A stretch of DNA of 64,000 nucleotides from Bacillus methanolicus. Lineage in GTDB: Bacteria > Bacillota > Bacilli > Bacillales > Cytobacillaceae. The translations under genes were made by a program, and so were the position numbers. Each line of letters starts with the position of its first letter. Positions within the stretch are counted from its first letter, which is position 1. Under the pieces are notes generated by a model that saw only the letters and a program-made list of their open reading frames with translations, had not been told where the DNA came from and did no database searches. Location of the stretch: contig NZ_VTQX01000008.1 of NCBI RefSeq assembly GCF_008764295.1, positions 1 to 64,000 on the forward strand, given 5' to 3'. Below, one piece after another: positions 43,322 through 53,691 of the stretch.

Positions 43322-44853
43322 CAATGATTACCTCCTTTTTGTAAATATCGTTCAAGGTAGCTAGGATGACTGTCTACAGATTTAGCCTTTGCCTCCCCCA
43401 ATTTAACTAACCAAAGATAAAGCACGGCAAAGAAAACAGAAGACTGATGACGGGCAATCCACGCTCCTATAGTACTACCAAACAGTAAAAGGCAGGCGAC
43501 AATGATCACAACTGCCATCGGAGGTTGAACACTTTGAAAAGCAGTTGTTTGCAATAACTCATAAAAAAGATGATGGATCATAACATACACAAGTGCAGCG
43601 CCTCCAAGAAAGAGGAAACCAGCACTACGGCCAATCCTTCCTTCCCCAAAAGCGACAAGCTGTGTCCAAGAAACAGACAATGACCAGCCTATAATTAAAG
43701 CGCTAATCAATTGATATCCCTCTCCAGGAGCCATCAGCCAAAAAGCTCCCCCTGCAACGATTCCTAACGCTCGGCCAGCAAGGATCCATAAATAAGAGGC
43801 TCTTTCATTAATCCGATTCGATACCTCAAAACGGCGCACTGCTGAACCGGATTGTAAAAATAGCGTTGCTTTAAACAAACCATGTAAAATAAGATGAATA
43901 ATAGCTGCTATATACGCACCTAAAGCGCATTGAATGAGCATAAATCCCATTTGTCCAATTGTAGATCCTACTAACTGACGCTTATAGTCCACCTGAACTA
44001 AACTAATTCCAGAGCCAATTAAAACAGAGATGCTGGCAAGTATAAGCAATGTAACCGAGGCAATATCCCCATTAAAAAGCGGTGAAAATCTAGTCAGCAT
44101 GATTCCACCTGCATTTACTAAGCCAGCATGCATAATCGCTGAAACAGGTGTCGGTGCTACAACAGACTCAATTAACCACCTGTGGAAAGGCCACTGCGCT
44201 GCTGGAATAATCACGGCTAACACAATGAATAAATTAATCGCTGTTCTCTCCCAATCCTCGAGCAAAACTAAGTTTTCATTTGAAAGCGCTGATGGCAACA
44301 GCCATTGCCCGCTAGCTTGAAAGAGCCAGACCATGGCCGATACTAAAGCAAGCCAGCTTAGTAGAAATAAGCGACCAGAAACCTTTGCTGCTTCACTTAC
44401 TACTTTCCATTCATGGTTTAATCTTATAAGAAGAGTCAAACCTGTAAGAGTTGCACCCCAAAATAAAACCATTAAACGAAGATCAGCACTCAGCCAGGCC
44501 ATGGAAGCAGCACCTGTAGTCAAGGTAAAGAGGGTAAAATATTTACGATAGGCACGATCCCCTAGTAAATAACGGACAGAGAAACGCTGAATGATAAAGC
44601 CAATTGCAAGCACAAAAAAAACCATTAACCAAGCTAAGGAATCTGCGTACCATGGCCCCATTTGACCATTCGCACTTGTATTTGCAAGTGCCAACACAGA
44701 AATAAAAGGTGGCAAAGCCACGATCCAAATATGAACACGAACATAGCCGATTGGAACCCGTGGATGTAAAAACACTAGTCCACTAAGCCCAGCAACGATC
44801 AACATAATGAAAAAAATGTTCAACAATGAAGACATACTAAGCGAAACAAACAT
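43321..44853 (-). CDS. dabB: DabB proton-conducting membrane subunit (NuoL/NdhF-like)
   Basis: About 510 residues with some 13 hydrophobic segments. It resembles the antiporter-like NuoL/NdhF subunit of complex I: the conserved region TPVSAIMHAGLVNAGGIMLTRFSP and GQMGFMLIQCALGAYIAAIIHLILHGLFKATLFL with the Lys and His of the ion path. It has no other complex I genes around. ATG 44853 is 8 nt behind GGGAG. It is the first gene of the dabB-dabA-ybcF-ybcI operon and supplies cations for DabA. Confidence 0.93.
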   Translation of the reverse strand: MFVSLSMSSLLNIFFIMLIVAGLSGLVFLHPRVPIGYVRVHIWIVALPPFISVLALANTSANGQMGPWYADSLAWLMVFFVLAIGFIIQRFSVRYLLGDRAYRKYFTLFTLTTGAASMAWLSADLRLMVLFWGATLTGLTLLIRLNHEWKVVSEAAKVSGRLFLLSWLALVSAMVWLFQASGQWLLPSALSNENLVLLEDWERTAINLFIVLAVIIPAAQWPFHRWLIESVVAPTPVSAIMHAGLVNAGGIMLTRFSPLFNGDIASVTLLILASISVLIGSGISLVQVDYKRQLVGSTIGQMGFMLIQCALGAYIAAIIHLILHGLFKATLFLQSGSAVRRFEVSNRINERASYLWILAGRALGIVAGGAFWLMAPGEGYQLISALIIGWSLSVSWTQLVAFGEGRIGRSAGFLFLGGAALVYVMIHHLFYELLQTTAFQSVQPPMAVVIIVACLLLFGSTIGAWIARHQSSVFFAVLYLWLVKLGEAKAKSVDSHPSYLERYLQKGGNH

Positions 44854-45824
44854 TTTCATTTCTCCCTTTTCAACTAACAATTAACATTTATAAACAGAAA
44901 CGTGGGGTAGCCTCAGAACATTTGGAAAGCAAATGGCTCCTGCGATGAACATTCTAACCATCTTGTGCCCTGGTGCCGATCGTCGTACAAACGATAAAGG
45001 GCGATTTAAAGAAACGTGTTTTACATTAGCCACCCTTAGTTAACTTATCGCAGGCTGTAAAAATACAAATACCGATTTTTACGGTACAAGAGGTTTGATG
45101 GGCTTTGGGAGCTTGTGCTGGACTCCGACACTCTTATAAAGAGTGTTCCTCACGAAACGAAATCTAAAAACAATAAAAAAACCGACAACTTTAGAACTCA
45201 ATAATCCTTTTTAGATCATTGAATTCTGAAAATTGTCGGCTTCACTCTAACTAACTTCAATGAAGTTTTTTGAAGTGCTTCCTTTTTTCGTTTTATAAAA
45301 TAACTTCCATATTTAACAAGCAGTATCATTCTTCTCGATTCATGTTACCCCTCTTTTTTAAATTGGAATTCTTTTTCATTCGAATCAATATGAACTATTA
45401 AAAGAATGCTAAAGCGCACAATATGAAAAAAAGCACGAGTAAACATCTACCGATCATTAAGTTAACTATAAAGATAGGGCAAATTTGTAAAATAGTCAAC
45501 CGGAAAGTATCATAAGATTGAGCTTAAATGCTGAAAAGGGAGACAAGAACGGCCATTATTCAAGCTCACGAAATATTAAGAAAAAAGTTTTTGATAAGCA
45601 GTCGCTGCAATATCCTTTTGCACTCAACATTCAATTAATAGATTAGCATTCTCTATCGAATAGCCCACAAATGCTCGTCTTTAATACTTCCCCCCATCAC
45701 TCCGCTCTTCTCAAGGTGCGGAGCGGTGATGTAACGCTCGTTTGCAATCAACTTATGGATATTGTCTCCACTCCCGACTCATGGTGATTGCATATAGCAG
45801 ATTAGCAGAATCGCGATAAACCTT
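44854..45824. other. 0.97-kb region upstream of dabB
   Basis: No gene found. It holds a long imperfect stem-loop at 45182-45239, a smaller hairpin (about 45129-45147, ACACTCT...AGAGTGT) and a hairpin near 45694-45731. The dab operon promoter should be here; no LysR-type gene or known riboswitch is visible. Confidence 0.5.
45182..45239. repeat. Long imperfect stem-loop
   Basis: CCGACAA at 45182 pairs with TTGTCGG ending at 45239; inside, TTTAGAACTCAAT pairs imperfectly with ATTGAATTCTGAAA. The stem is about 25 bp with bulges and is preceded by A-rich and followed by TTCACT. It may be a terminator, an RNA or a small mobile inverted-repeat element. Confidence 0.55.
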
Positions 45825-47510
45825 TTAATACGATACTCCATTGCGGATATGTGTTTTCTCAAACTCCGTCATATTCGGATCAAAATATTTGTCTGTATAG
45901 GCAGCAACAAATCGATCCTTCTCTATATAGCCGGACCCCCATGTCGGATCCATCGTAAGCCAATTTCCGTCAACCTTCACTTCTACCCAAGCATGATTTT
46001 GTGGCCAATAGCCGCCTAGCGCTGTCCCTTCAATAAATCTAGCTTCCATATTCGCCGCTCTAAGCAAAGCAATTGCCAAATAGGAATAATCCTGACAGAC
46101 ACCTGTTTTTTCCGCAAGCGTTTTAAGAGCACTATCATCCCATTCGAACTCTTTGTTTTTCATCTTGCCAACATCATAAGAAATGGTCTTAGTAACGTAA
46201 TCGTATACCGCTTTTGCTTTCTCACGCTCGGTCGTTTTTCCACTAATAATTTCCTCTGCCAGTTTTTTAATTTGCGGGTCGTCCGACTCTATCCCTCTTG
46301 AAGGAAGAAGATCGCGTTTATCCTCGCCTGTAGACTCTATCTCAAATTTCGCAAAGCCGAAATAGCGAAAATAATTGCTGTTTTCCTCTTTAATTTCTGG
46401 AACACTTACAGTCACCTCATAGGTGCCAGGTCCAAATCGTAAATAAAAGGAGTCGTCAAAAGAGAAGTTCTCAACTGGAATGACATCCAGTGCTGTATCC
46501 TCTCCCTTTTTCGTTGTAACATAAATATGGGTCGTATCTTTAGCAAATTCAGCGTTTTCATCTATTGAGCCTTTTATTTGATATTGTCCTTCCGTCACCT
46601 TTCCTCCGAAAGTCGGATACTCTAACGTAACGCCTCGCTCAATATAAGTATTGGAATACTCGATTGGCTTCATCACTTGCTCGGACTCATTATTTACTAA
46701 GATTTTCGTCCCAACCTGATAATAATCCTCCATTTCTTTGTCAGGAACAAGCACTTCTACCTCATGAAGTCCTTTTCCGAAAAATAGAGGAATTTCAAAT
46801 TCAAATTCTCGATCCTTCACAGGGATAACATGCTTCCATTGTTCAGAATCCTTCCTGATGACAAGCATCATTTTTTCCCCATCTGCTAATTCCGTGACCT
46901 CGCCTTTTAAGAGGAAAGTTTCATTCTCCTCGACATAACTAGTGTCCATATCGATGGTCAGTCCTGCACCATATCCAAAAGGAGTATAGGTCAAATCTCT
47001 CATCATCTTTGGATTAACGTTAATCACTTCAAAGCTGGCAGTATCGTAATAAGAATCCTCATGTTCCGTACTCGGAAGTAGAACCGTGACCCGATAATCG
47101 CCCTCTCCATTAAAAAAATGAAGCGTCTCCTTAAAAGCTCCGTCCTTAATCGGTACATAATATTCATGTTCAATTCCAGCCGGACCTTCTTCATTTGAGC
47201 GAACTTTAATCCATACATAGTCTGACTTTAACTCATTGTATTGTTCAATTTTCCCCTCAATCTTCACTTTTCCATTGGCAGCAAACTTTTGATACTTAGG
47301 ATTGCTAAGCGAAGCGCCAATTTCCTCACTATATGAGGTCAATTCAAGAGGAATCAATTCCAATTCACCATTTCTTTGCTCTACTAGCTGTTCGTATTCA
47401 TCCTTCTCTTCTTTTAGTTTAGAATCACTTGTTTCTGTATTCGCACATGCTGTCATCAAAGCGAAACTAAGCAAACAAAAAAAAACAAATCGTAATCGCA
47501 TCCGTTTCAT
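45825..47510 (-). CDS. Transglutaminase-domain surface lipoprotein
   Basis: 561 residues. Lipoprotein signal (lipobox MTAC, Cys about 22), several beta-rich repeats of about 110 residues each starting with patterns such as YVWIKVRSNEEGP, and a C-terminal transglutaminase-like domain (about 410-545) with Cys in TGVCQDYSYLA, His in PQNHAWVEVKVDG and Asp in TMDPTWGSG, forming a complete catalytic triad. Such proteins are surface-anchored cross-linkers or proteases. The tandem GxGxYxVTV motifs suggest immunoglobulin-like folds. GGAGGAG precedes ATG 47510. Target unknown. Confidence 0.85.
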   Translation of the reverse strand: MKRMRLRFVFFCLLSFALMTACANTETSDSKLKEEKDEYEQLVEQRNGELELIPLELTSYSEEIGASLSNPKYQKFAANGKVKIEGKIEQYNELKSDYVWIKVRSNEEGPAGIEHEYYVPIKDGAFKETLHFFNGEGDYRVTVLLPSTEHEDSYYDTASFEVINVNPKMMRDLTYTPFGYGAGLTIDMDTSYVEENETFLLKGEVTELADGEKMMLVIRKDSEQWKHVIPVKDREFEFEIPLFFGKGLHEVEVLVPDKEMEDYYQVGTKILVNNESEQVMKPIEYSNTYIERGVTLEYPTFGGKVTEGQYQIKGSIDENAEFAKDTTHIYVTTKKGEDTALDVIPVENFSFDDSFYLRFGPGTYEVTVSVPEIKEENSNYFRYFGFAKFEIESTGEDKRDLLPSRGIESDDPQIKKLAEEIISGKTTEREKAKAVYDYVTKTISYDVGKMKNKEFEWDDSALKTLAEKTGVCQDYSYLAIALLRAANMEARFIEGTALGGYWPQNHAWVEVKVDGNWLTMDPTWGSGYIEKDRFVAAYTDKYFDPNMTEFEKTHIRNGVSY

Positions 47511-48239
47511 ATTCTCCTCCTTAATCCATCCGTTGTGCTTTCCTTTTTCTAGTCTATAAGTTTTACGAACTTACAAATCGATAGTTTCTAAGACTTATGA
47601 ACCCTTTTCTCCCTGTGAAGAAGGAACTATTATCATCGCGAAGGAAACGTGAGCTTTGACCTCCAAAACAGGACTTGGAGGATCTCCCTTCTTTTACAAA
47701 TTTAACCTAATGATAATCTATTACTATCATGCATTCACAAATTCGTCAAATTCTTTTAAAATCAGACCATATAAAAAAGGGGCATAGAAAGCCGGCGATG
47801 AATGAGATTTCATCATAGTTAACCACTTATGAAAAACGCTTAATATAAACGATGCCATTAGCTTCTTTACAAAATCGCTTATAATTTCGATGTATACATC
47901 GTTTTACACGAAATCAGCTAAACATCATTTAATCAACCATTCTCTTTAACAAAGCAAAGCCTACAAAATAAAAATTTTTGCATCCAATTGCGTTTATTTT
48001 TCGTCTATACCATTATAAGCACTTTTTTAAAGCTTATTTTGTTGATGAATTGAACAAGGCGCTCGTCCATAACAAGTTACAATCCGTTTCTCGAGAGAGC
48101 AGTAATGGATCAGTATTTAAGAATCGCGCACCAGTCACGACAGTGATATATAATGAAAGAGATGACAGATACCCCGTCTATTTTTAATATGACTTCATAA
48201 GAATAAGAATGCAGATCTTTATAGAATGAGGAGATTTCA
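47511..48239. other. Divergent intergenic region
   Basis: 730 bp between the transglutaminase lipoprotein gene and the penicillin-binding protein gene. It contains a small hairpin (CCTCCAA...TTGGAGG near 47661-47683) and an AT-rich stretch with both promoters. No further gene or known regulatory RNA found. Confidence 0.45.
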
Positions 48240-50333
48240 ATGGAAAGATTAAAACCCATATGGGAGAAAATAGTACGATTTTGGAAGAGGATGCACTTTA
48301 CGCAAATTATCCTCTTACTAGGTTTATCCTTCATTTTATTTACAATCATTTATTTTGCCGTCTTGGCAAGCCAGGCGAATGTGGAATCATTAAAGGCTGG
48401 CTTAAGCCAATCAACAGTCATTTACGATAAAGATGAAGAAGTAGCATCAGAAATCACAACCAATCGAACATCTGGGGTCGAGGTAGACGAAATTCCTGAA
48501 CATGTTCGCAACGCAGTTGTCGCCATTGAGGATCATCGTTTTTACGAACATAATGGCTTCGATGTAAAAGGGATTGTGCGCGTATTTTTCAAAAACCTTT
48601 TAGCTGGGAGAATTACTGGTGGCGGCAGTACAATTACGCAGCAGCTTGCCAAAAACGCGCTGCTATCACCTGAAAAAACGTATCGACGCAAAATAGAAGA
48701 GTTATTTTTAGCTGTTGAGCTTGAAAAAACATATAAAAAAGACGAAATCCTTCAAATGTATTTAAACCAAAGTTATTTTGGCAGCGGTGCATGGGGAATT
48801 GGTCAGGCCTCTAAAAAATACTTTAATAAGGATATTCAAAATGTATCAATAAGTGAAGCTGCCCTTTTAGCGGGACTCCTTCAATCGCCATCTGCAAGAG
48901 ATCCGTACAAGCATTTAGATCGGGCGATAGAAAGGCGCAATGTTGTCCTTTCCCGCATGCTGGAAAACAAATTGATTTCTGAAGCAGAATATGAAGCAGC
49001 TAAAAAAGAAGAGGTTCATTTAGAAGATGGTGGTGGCAGTTTTATTAAACGGGATTACCCATTTTATGTCGATGCGGTCTTGGATGAAGCAATCGGAAAA
49101 TATGGGTTAACGCAAGAAGAAATTTTAACAAGAGGCTACCAAATCTATACCAATATGGATCAAAATATACAAACTGCTCTTGAAAAGGTATATGCGAAGG
49201 ACTCCGTTTTTCCAAGAGGAAGAGGCGGTGAAATCGTTCAAAGCGGTGCGGTCATGCTCGACCCTCATAGCGGCGGTGTACTTGGACTTGTCGGTGGTCG
49301 TGGAGAATATGTATTCCGCGGGTTCAACCGAGCCACGCATCTGCAAGCCCAGCCCGGTTCTACTCTGAAACCATTAGCGGTCTATACACCTGCCATTGAA
49401 GAAGGCTATCTCGTGACATCTATTTTGCAGGACGAGCAGAAAACATACGGCAAGTATGCTCCTACTAACCCAAATGGCGTATACAAAGGGGACGTCCCAA
49501 TGTATGAGGCAGTTGAGGATTCGCTCAATGCCTCGACGGTATGGCTATTAAACGAAATTGGCTTAGAAAAAGGGCTTGACTCCTTAAAACGATTCGGAAT
49601 TCCTTTAACTGATGAGGATAAATATTTAGGAATAGCTCTCGGAGGAATGCATAAAGGAATTTCTCCTTTAAGGCTGGCAGAAGCCTACTCGACTTTTGCC
49701 AATGAAGGAAAGCGCCCTGATGGACATCTAATTACAAAAATCGTCGGCCCGACTGGAAACGTGATCGCCGAACATAAAGGCAAGTCTACACGCGTAACTT
49801 CAAAATCTGTTGTTCGTGAAATGAACTCAATGTTATTGAATGTCGTAGAATCTGGTACAGGTACCGCTGCCAAAATTTCCGGCGTTGAAATTGCCGGTAA
49901 GACCGGTTCCACTCAGCTTCCGTACGAAGACATCAATGGCTCAAAAGATCAATGGTTTGTTGGCTATACCCCAAATATTGTTGGTGCTGTTTGGCTCGGT
50001 TATGACAAAACAGATCGGGAGCATTACTTATCAAATAGCAGCTCTGAAAATGTTGTTCCGATCTTTCGCGCAATTATGGAACAATCTTTGCCCTATTTTG
50101 AACCGGGCGAGTTCGATGTCGTTTCCGTTAACTCAAGGCTTGCAGGTGTTAATAAAAAGGAAGAAAGCGCAAGCAAAGAGAGCAAGGAAATCACCAAAAC
50201 ACTAAAAGAAAAAACAGATGAGCTAAAGGAAGTCATTAAAGAAGAAAGCCCTAAATGGAAACGCGCCGTTGAAGAATTCAAAGAAGACGCGATTTGGCTC
50301 TATGACTATGTAAAAGAGAAAATCGGCAAGTAG
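48240..50333 (+). CDS. pbpG: Class A penicillin-binding protein (PbpG-like)
   Basis: 697 residues. Short cytoplasmic start, one membrane helix (about 22-45), glycosyltransferase domain (about 70-250) with EDHRFYEHNGFD, GGGSTITQQLAKN and ELFLAVELEKTYKKDEIL, then transpeptidase domain (about 330-615) with STLK (PGSTLKPLAVY), SLNAST (SxN) and KTGSTQ. The tail is Glu/Lys-rich (about 640-697). It polymerises and cross-links peptidoglycan on the outer face. Size matches B. subtilis PBP2d (PbpG), a sporulation-related enzyme; PBP1-type identity is an alternative. Confidence 0.92.
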   Translation: MERLKPIWEKIVRFWKRMHFTQIILLLGLSFILFTIIYFAVLASQANVESLKAGLSQSTVIYDKDEEVASEITTNRTSGVEVDEIPEHVRNAVVAIEDHRFYEHNGFDVKGIVRVFFKNLLAGRITGGGSTITQQLAKNALLSPEKTYRRKIEELFLAVELEKTYKKDEILQMYLNQSYFGSGAWGIGQASKKYFNKDIQNVSISEAALLAGLLQSPSARDPYKHLDRAIERRNVVLSRMLENKLISEAEYEAAKKEEVHLEDGGGSFIKRDYPFYVDAVLDEAIGKYGLTQEEILTRGYQIYTNMDQNIQTALEKVYAKDSVFPRGRGGEIVQSGAVMLDPHSGGVLGLVGGRGEYVFRGFNRATHLQAQPGSTLKPLAVYTPAIEEGYLVTSILQDEQKTYGKYAPTNPNGVYKGDVPMYEAVEDSLNASTVWLLNEIGLEKGLDSLKRFGIPLTDEDKYLGIALGGMHKGISPLRLAEAYSTFANEGKRPDGHLITKIVGPTGNVIAEHKGKSTRVTSKSVVREMNSMLLNVVESGTGTAAKISGVEIAGKTGSTQLPYEDINGSKDQWFVGYTPNIVGAVWLGYDKTDREHYLSNSSSENVVPIFRAIMEQSLPYFEPGEFDVVSVNSRLAGVNKKEESASKESKEITKTLKEKTDELKEVIKEESPKWKRAVEEFKEDAIWLYDYVKEKIGK

Positions 50334-50358
50334 CGTGGCTGCTACTTGCCGATTTTTT
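50320..50358 (+). terminator. Terminator of the penicillin-binding protein gene
   Basis: AATCGGCAAGTAGC-GTGG-CTGCTACTTGCCGATT with seven T. The stop codon TAG lies inside the stem. Confidence 0.93.
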
Positions 50359-50592
50359 TGAAAGATTTCCTCTATTGTCGAAAAAGGATTTCTTGGAGTC
50401 TTCCTGAAGGAGAATGCAGAGCAAGTTCCTTCCCCCTATGCCCCTTTATTTGTAAGCATGAAAATAATGCCACATTTAGCCGTTATTGCTTACTCAATAT
50501 GAAGCCCTATAGAAGGGTTTGATAATCAGTACCTATTAACCACAAAAATATTCACAGCTCCTGCAGCTACCTATTTCGGTCATTCGCTGTCA

Positions 50593-52026
50593 TTATCTCA
50601 CAATATAGCGCAATGCGGTTTGCAATTGCAGGTCATTTTGCTCTTTTTTCATTTCCTCCACAATGGCCGCCTCTAAAGCCGAAGCTGTTTGTTTATCAAT
50701 TCTTCCACTAGCAGAGAGCTTCTTTTGATTCTGGAACGCCATGACTGCTTTTTCAGTAGCTTCATCAAAATATCCGTCTTCGCGTCCTGGTGCAAAACCG
50801 AGGCCGTTTAACATTTGCTGCGCAGTTTGCACTTGTTCATTGTTCATATCTTTTATTAAAGCAGTATCAATTTGCAATGGATGGGTGTGATAAATCTCCG
50901 GCTGACTCACTTTTATATCAGGCTCAATTCCTTTTTGATGAATCCAGTTTCCTTCTGGTGTCAGCCATTTAAATATCGTCAGTTTAATATTACTGCCATC
51001 CCCCATCGGAACAGGCTGTTGAACCGTACCTTTGCCAAAAGTATTCTCCCCGATAAGCTTATAGCCATTTGCTTCCTGCAAAGCACCGGCCAATATTTCA
51101 GAAGCAGAGGCACTACCTTGATCGATCAACACCGCAACCGGATACGGCTTTTCCTTTTCTAAACTGGAAAAATAACGGAGCTTTTCTCCATTGCGTTGCT
51201 GAATTTGAACATACGGTTTCTCCTTGGTCACGAACTCTTTCAGAATTTCCTCGACACTTGTTAACAAACCACCAGGATTTCCACGAACGTCAATAACCAG
51301 CCCCGCGATCCCCTTCTTTTCCATCTCCGTTAGTTGCTGTTTAAATTCCTTGGCAGTTTCTTCAGAGAAGGACGTAATTTCAATGTAGCCGACGTTCTTA
51401 GAGCCTTGTTTTTTCACATCTCCGTAAACAGTAATCTGCGGAATCTCGTCCCTCTTTACTTCGACCACTAAAGGCTCCCGCAACCCTTGCCTTTCAATTT
51501 CTAACCTTACAGTGGAGCCTTTTTCTCCACGGATCTTCAAAGTAGCTTCATACAGATCAAGTCCATCAATGCTTTCTCCATCGACGGATAGAATGCGGTC
51601 ATTGGGCTTCAATCCTGCCTTTTCTGCTGGTGAATCTTTAAATGGAGCCACAATGATTACCTTTCCGTCAACCATGCTTACTTCAGCACCGATTCCTTCA
51701 AAAGACGACTCTAGCGTTTCATTGAATTGCTTCACCATCTCCTTATCCATATAGACGGAATAAGGATCGTCAAGTGTGCCAAGCATCCCCTGAATAGCCC
51801 CTTCTACCAGTTCTTCTTCTTCCACTTCCTCCACATAACTGCTCAAAATTAACTCATAGGCTTTTCCGACTTTATCTAAGCTTGCTAAATCTACTTCCAC
51901 ATGATTTTCGCTCTCATCTTGCGATTGTGTTTCCTCCCCATTTGTCCACTCAAGCACGGCATATGTACCAGCAGCACCTAGTCCTAAGGAACAAGCGATA
52001 ATAAGAGCAGTCCATATATGTTTCAT
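50593..52026 (-). CDS. ctpB: Carboxy-terminal processing protease CtpB
   Basis: 477 residues. Signal anchor, PDZ domain (about 100-185, GIGAEVSMVDGKV, AGLKPNDRILSVDG), S41 tail-protease domain with Ser in QGSASASEILAGAL and Lys in FGKGTVQQPV, and a C-terminal peptidoglycan-binding domain (about 405-470, NGLGFAPGREDGYFDEAT). In B. subtilis CtpB cleaves SpoIVFA during sporulation and maps in this same gene group. AGGAGG lies before ATG 52026. Confidence 0.93.
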   Translation of the reverse strand: MKHIWTALIIACSLGLGAAGTYAVLEWTNGEETQSQDESENHVEVDLASLDKVGKAYELILSSYVEEVEEEELVEGAIQGMLGTLDDPYSVYMDKEMVKQFNETLESSFEGIGAEVSMVDGKVIIVAPFKDSPAEKAGLKPNDRILSVDGESIDGLDLYEATLKIRGEKGSTVRLEIERQGLREPLVVEVKRDEIPQITVYGDVKKQGSKNVGYIEITSFSEETAKEFKQQLTEMEKKGIAGLVIDVRGNPGGLLTSVEEILKEFVTKEKPYVQIQQRNGEKLRYFSSLEKEKPYPVAVLIDQGSASASEILAGALQEANGYKLIGENTFGKGTVQQPVPMGDGSNIKLTIFKWLTPEGNWIHQKGIEPDIKVSQPEIYHTHPLQIDTALIKDMNNEQVQTAQQMLNGLGFAPGREDGYFDEATEKAVMAFQNQKKLSASGRIDKQTASALEAAIVEEMKKEQNDLQLQTALRYIVR

Positions 52027-52333
52027 TGTCTACCTCCTGTCCATTGGTAAGCCCCTATAGAAGGCAACGTTCGCAACAATCTATGCGAGAGTTAGCCTTT
52101 TGATAAGTTTGTCTCTTCACTATATGACGGAAGCGGACAAGTTATGAATTCAAGCCTCTATTTTTGCATGGCTTTTGTTATAGATTAGTGCTGATTTTTC
52201 CTCCTATCGTTTTATCGACTCAGAGGAGTTTGCAGTATAATTGAAAGGCACAAGAAATGCACCAAAATTTATTTTAACAGACATATGGTTTAAACATAAA
52301 GAAAAGCAGGAGAAATGAAGTTTCTCCTGCTTT
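52027..52333. other. Intergenic region between ctpB and the M23 gene
   Basis: About 300 bp between two minus-strand genes. It ends with the terminator at 52302-52336. The rest should hold the ctpB promoter; nothing else found. Confidence 0.4.
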
Positions 52334-52336
52334 TTA
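52302..52336 (-). terminator. Terminator of the M23 hydrolase gene
   Basis: AAAGCAGGAGAAA-TGAAG-TTTCTCCTGCTTTTT; the stem touches the last codons of the gene. Confidence 0.88.
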
Positions 52337-53605
52337 TAATGGAACAATTCCAACTGGATTGATAGCATTTGTTTTTGATAGATTCCATTCGCCCCTATGC
52401 AGTTCAAAATGTAAGTGCTGACCATACGAACGACCGGTATTACCCATCAGACCGATTTGCTGACCTTTCGAAACAACTTGGCCTTCACTCACTTCACGAT
52501 TTCTCATATGCGCATAGACAGTCGTATAAATTTGCCCATTAATAGAATGAGAGATGAAGACAGCATTTCCATAACTAGTAGAATAATAGGAACGGATGAC
52601 AACGCCATCGGCAGCCGCATAAATCGGAACAATGCCGCTCGCTGCAATATCCACCCCTTTATGATCTCCTAGAGAACGATTCCCGAAGCCTGAAGATAAA
52701 TATCCCGCTGCAGCAGGTCTTGTCCAAACCCCACTCGAAATCGGAGGTGCTGTAACGGCCGTTCCTCCACCTGATGAAGCCCGTTTCGCCGCTTCCTCTG
52801 CCTTGCGTTTTTCCTCAGCTACTCGCTTTTTCTCAAGTTCAATTGCTTTTTGCATCGCTTTTTTCTGGGCAGCAAGAATCGCTTTTTCTTCTTCTAACTC
52901 TATCATTTCATCATGCATATGCTCCTCTTCTTGTTTTAAAGAGGCCATTACCTTCTCTTTCTCAGCCTTCTGAGCAGCAAGAGATTTTTTCATCTCTTCC
53001 AAATCCTGCTTCAGCTTTTGCAGCTTAGAGAGGGTGTCCTGTACTTCTTTTTGCTTTCTTTCGAGCTCCGCTTTATCCGCATTATGTTCCTTGAGAATAT
53101 TTTGATCCGCTTCTACAAAGGCGGCAACAGCCCCAAGACGATCAATAAAATCGCTAAATGTCTTTGCTCCAAGCAGAACATCAAAATAAGTGACTCTACC
53201 ATTCTCCTGAATGGTCCGTGCTCGATCCTTCAATAGCTCATTTCGATTGGCAATGCGGGTTTCCAATACTTTAATCTCTTCTTCTAGTGTTTCAATATTC
53301 GCTTCTGCCTCTTCAATTTGAAGCTCTTTTTCCTTTATTTTTGTTTCCGTATCTCCAACGGCTTGATCAATTCGCTTGATCTCTTTGTCAACATTAACTT
53401 GTTCATTTTTGACCTCATTAAGCTTCTCGCCTTGTTCGTTGAGCTTTGAATTAATTTCTGATTGTTTTTCGTGAATGTTTTTTTGCTGCTCATTCAGCTG
53501 ATCAATTTTCGAATTTGCTGACGCTATGTTTATCGGATTGCTTGTTGCCAAAATCCCCAACCCTAGGGTGGAAGCAACTGAAATGGTTAAAAGCTTTTTC
53601 TTCAA
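52334..53605 (-). CDS. Coiled-coil M23 endopeptidase linked to FtsEX
   Basis: About 423 residues. Signal peptide (about 1-30), long coiled coil (about 32-270) with the FtsX-module stretch VTYFDVLLGAKTFSDFIDR, an Ala/Lys/Glu-rich segment and a C-terminal LytM domain (about 300-420) with zinc ligands in GDHKGVDIA and HLHFELH. The start TTG 53605 is 9 nt behind GGAGGAG; ATG 53626 overlaps the site. It lies directly after ftsX, so it is the likely periplasmic-side effector of FtsEX, like EnvC or PcsB elsewhere. Confidence 0.88.
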   Translation of the reverse strand: MKKKLLTISVASTLGLGILATSNPINIASANSKIDQLNEQQKNIHEKQSEINSKLNEQGEKLNEVKNEQVNVDKEIKRIDQAVGDTETKIKEKELQIEEAEANIETLEEEIKVLETRIANRNELLKDRARTIQENGRVTYFDVLLGAKTFSDFIDRLGAVAAFVEADQNILKEHNADKAELERKQKEVQDTLSKLQKLKQDLEEMKKSLAAQKAEKEKVMASLKQEEEHMHDEMIELEEEKAILAAQKKAMQKAIELEKKRVAEEKRKAEEAAKRASSGGGTAVTAPPISSGVWTRPAAAGYLSSGFGNRSLGDHKGVDIAASGIVPIYAAADGVVIRSYYSTSYGNAVFISHSINGQIYTTVYAHMRNREVSEGQVVSKGQQIGLMGNTGRSYGQHLHFELHRGEWNLSKTNAINPVGIVPL

Positions 53606-53691
53606 TTCAGATTTCTCCTCCCTCATTATGTAAAATCATTAGGATCTCCAGAACGGATCTTGGAGACCCTATTTTTGCAAATGAATCGTCA

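Noticed and set aside
47705-47735. Fur-box-like sequence TGATAATCTATTACTATCA
   Set aside because: Only the outer TGATA/TATCA are symmetric; it is too far from a 7-1-7 Fur site and the nearby genes are not iron genes.
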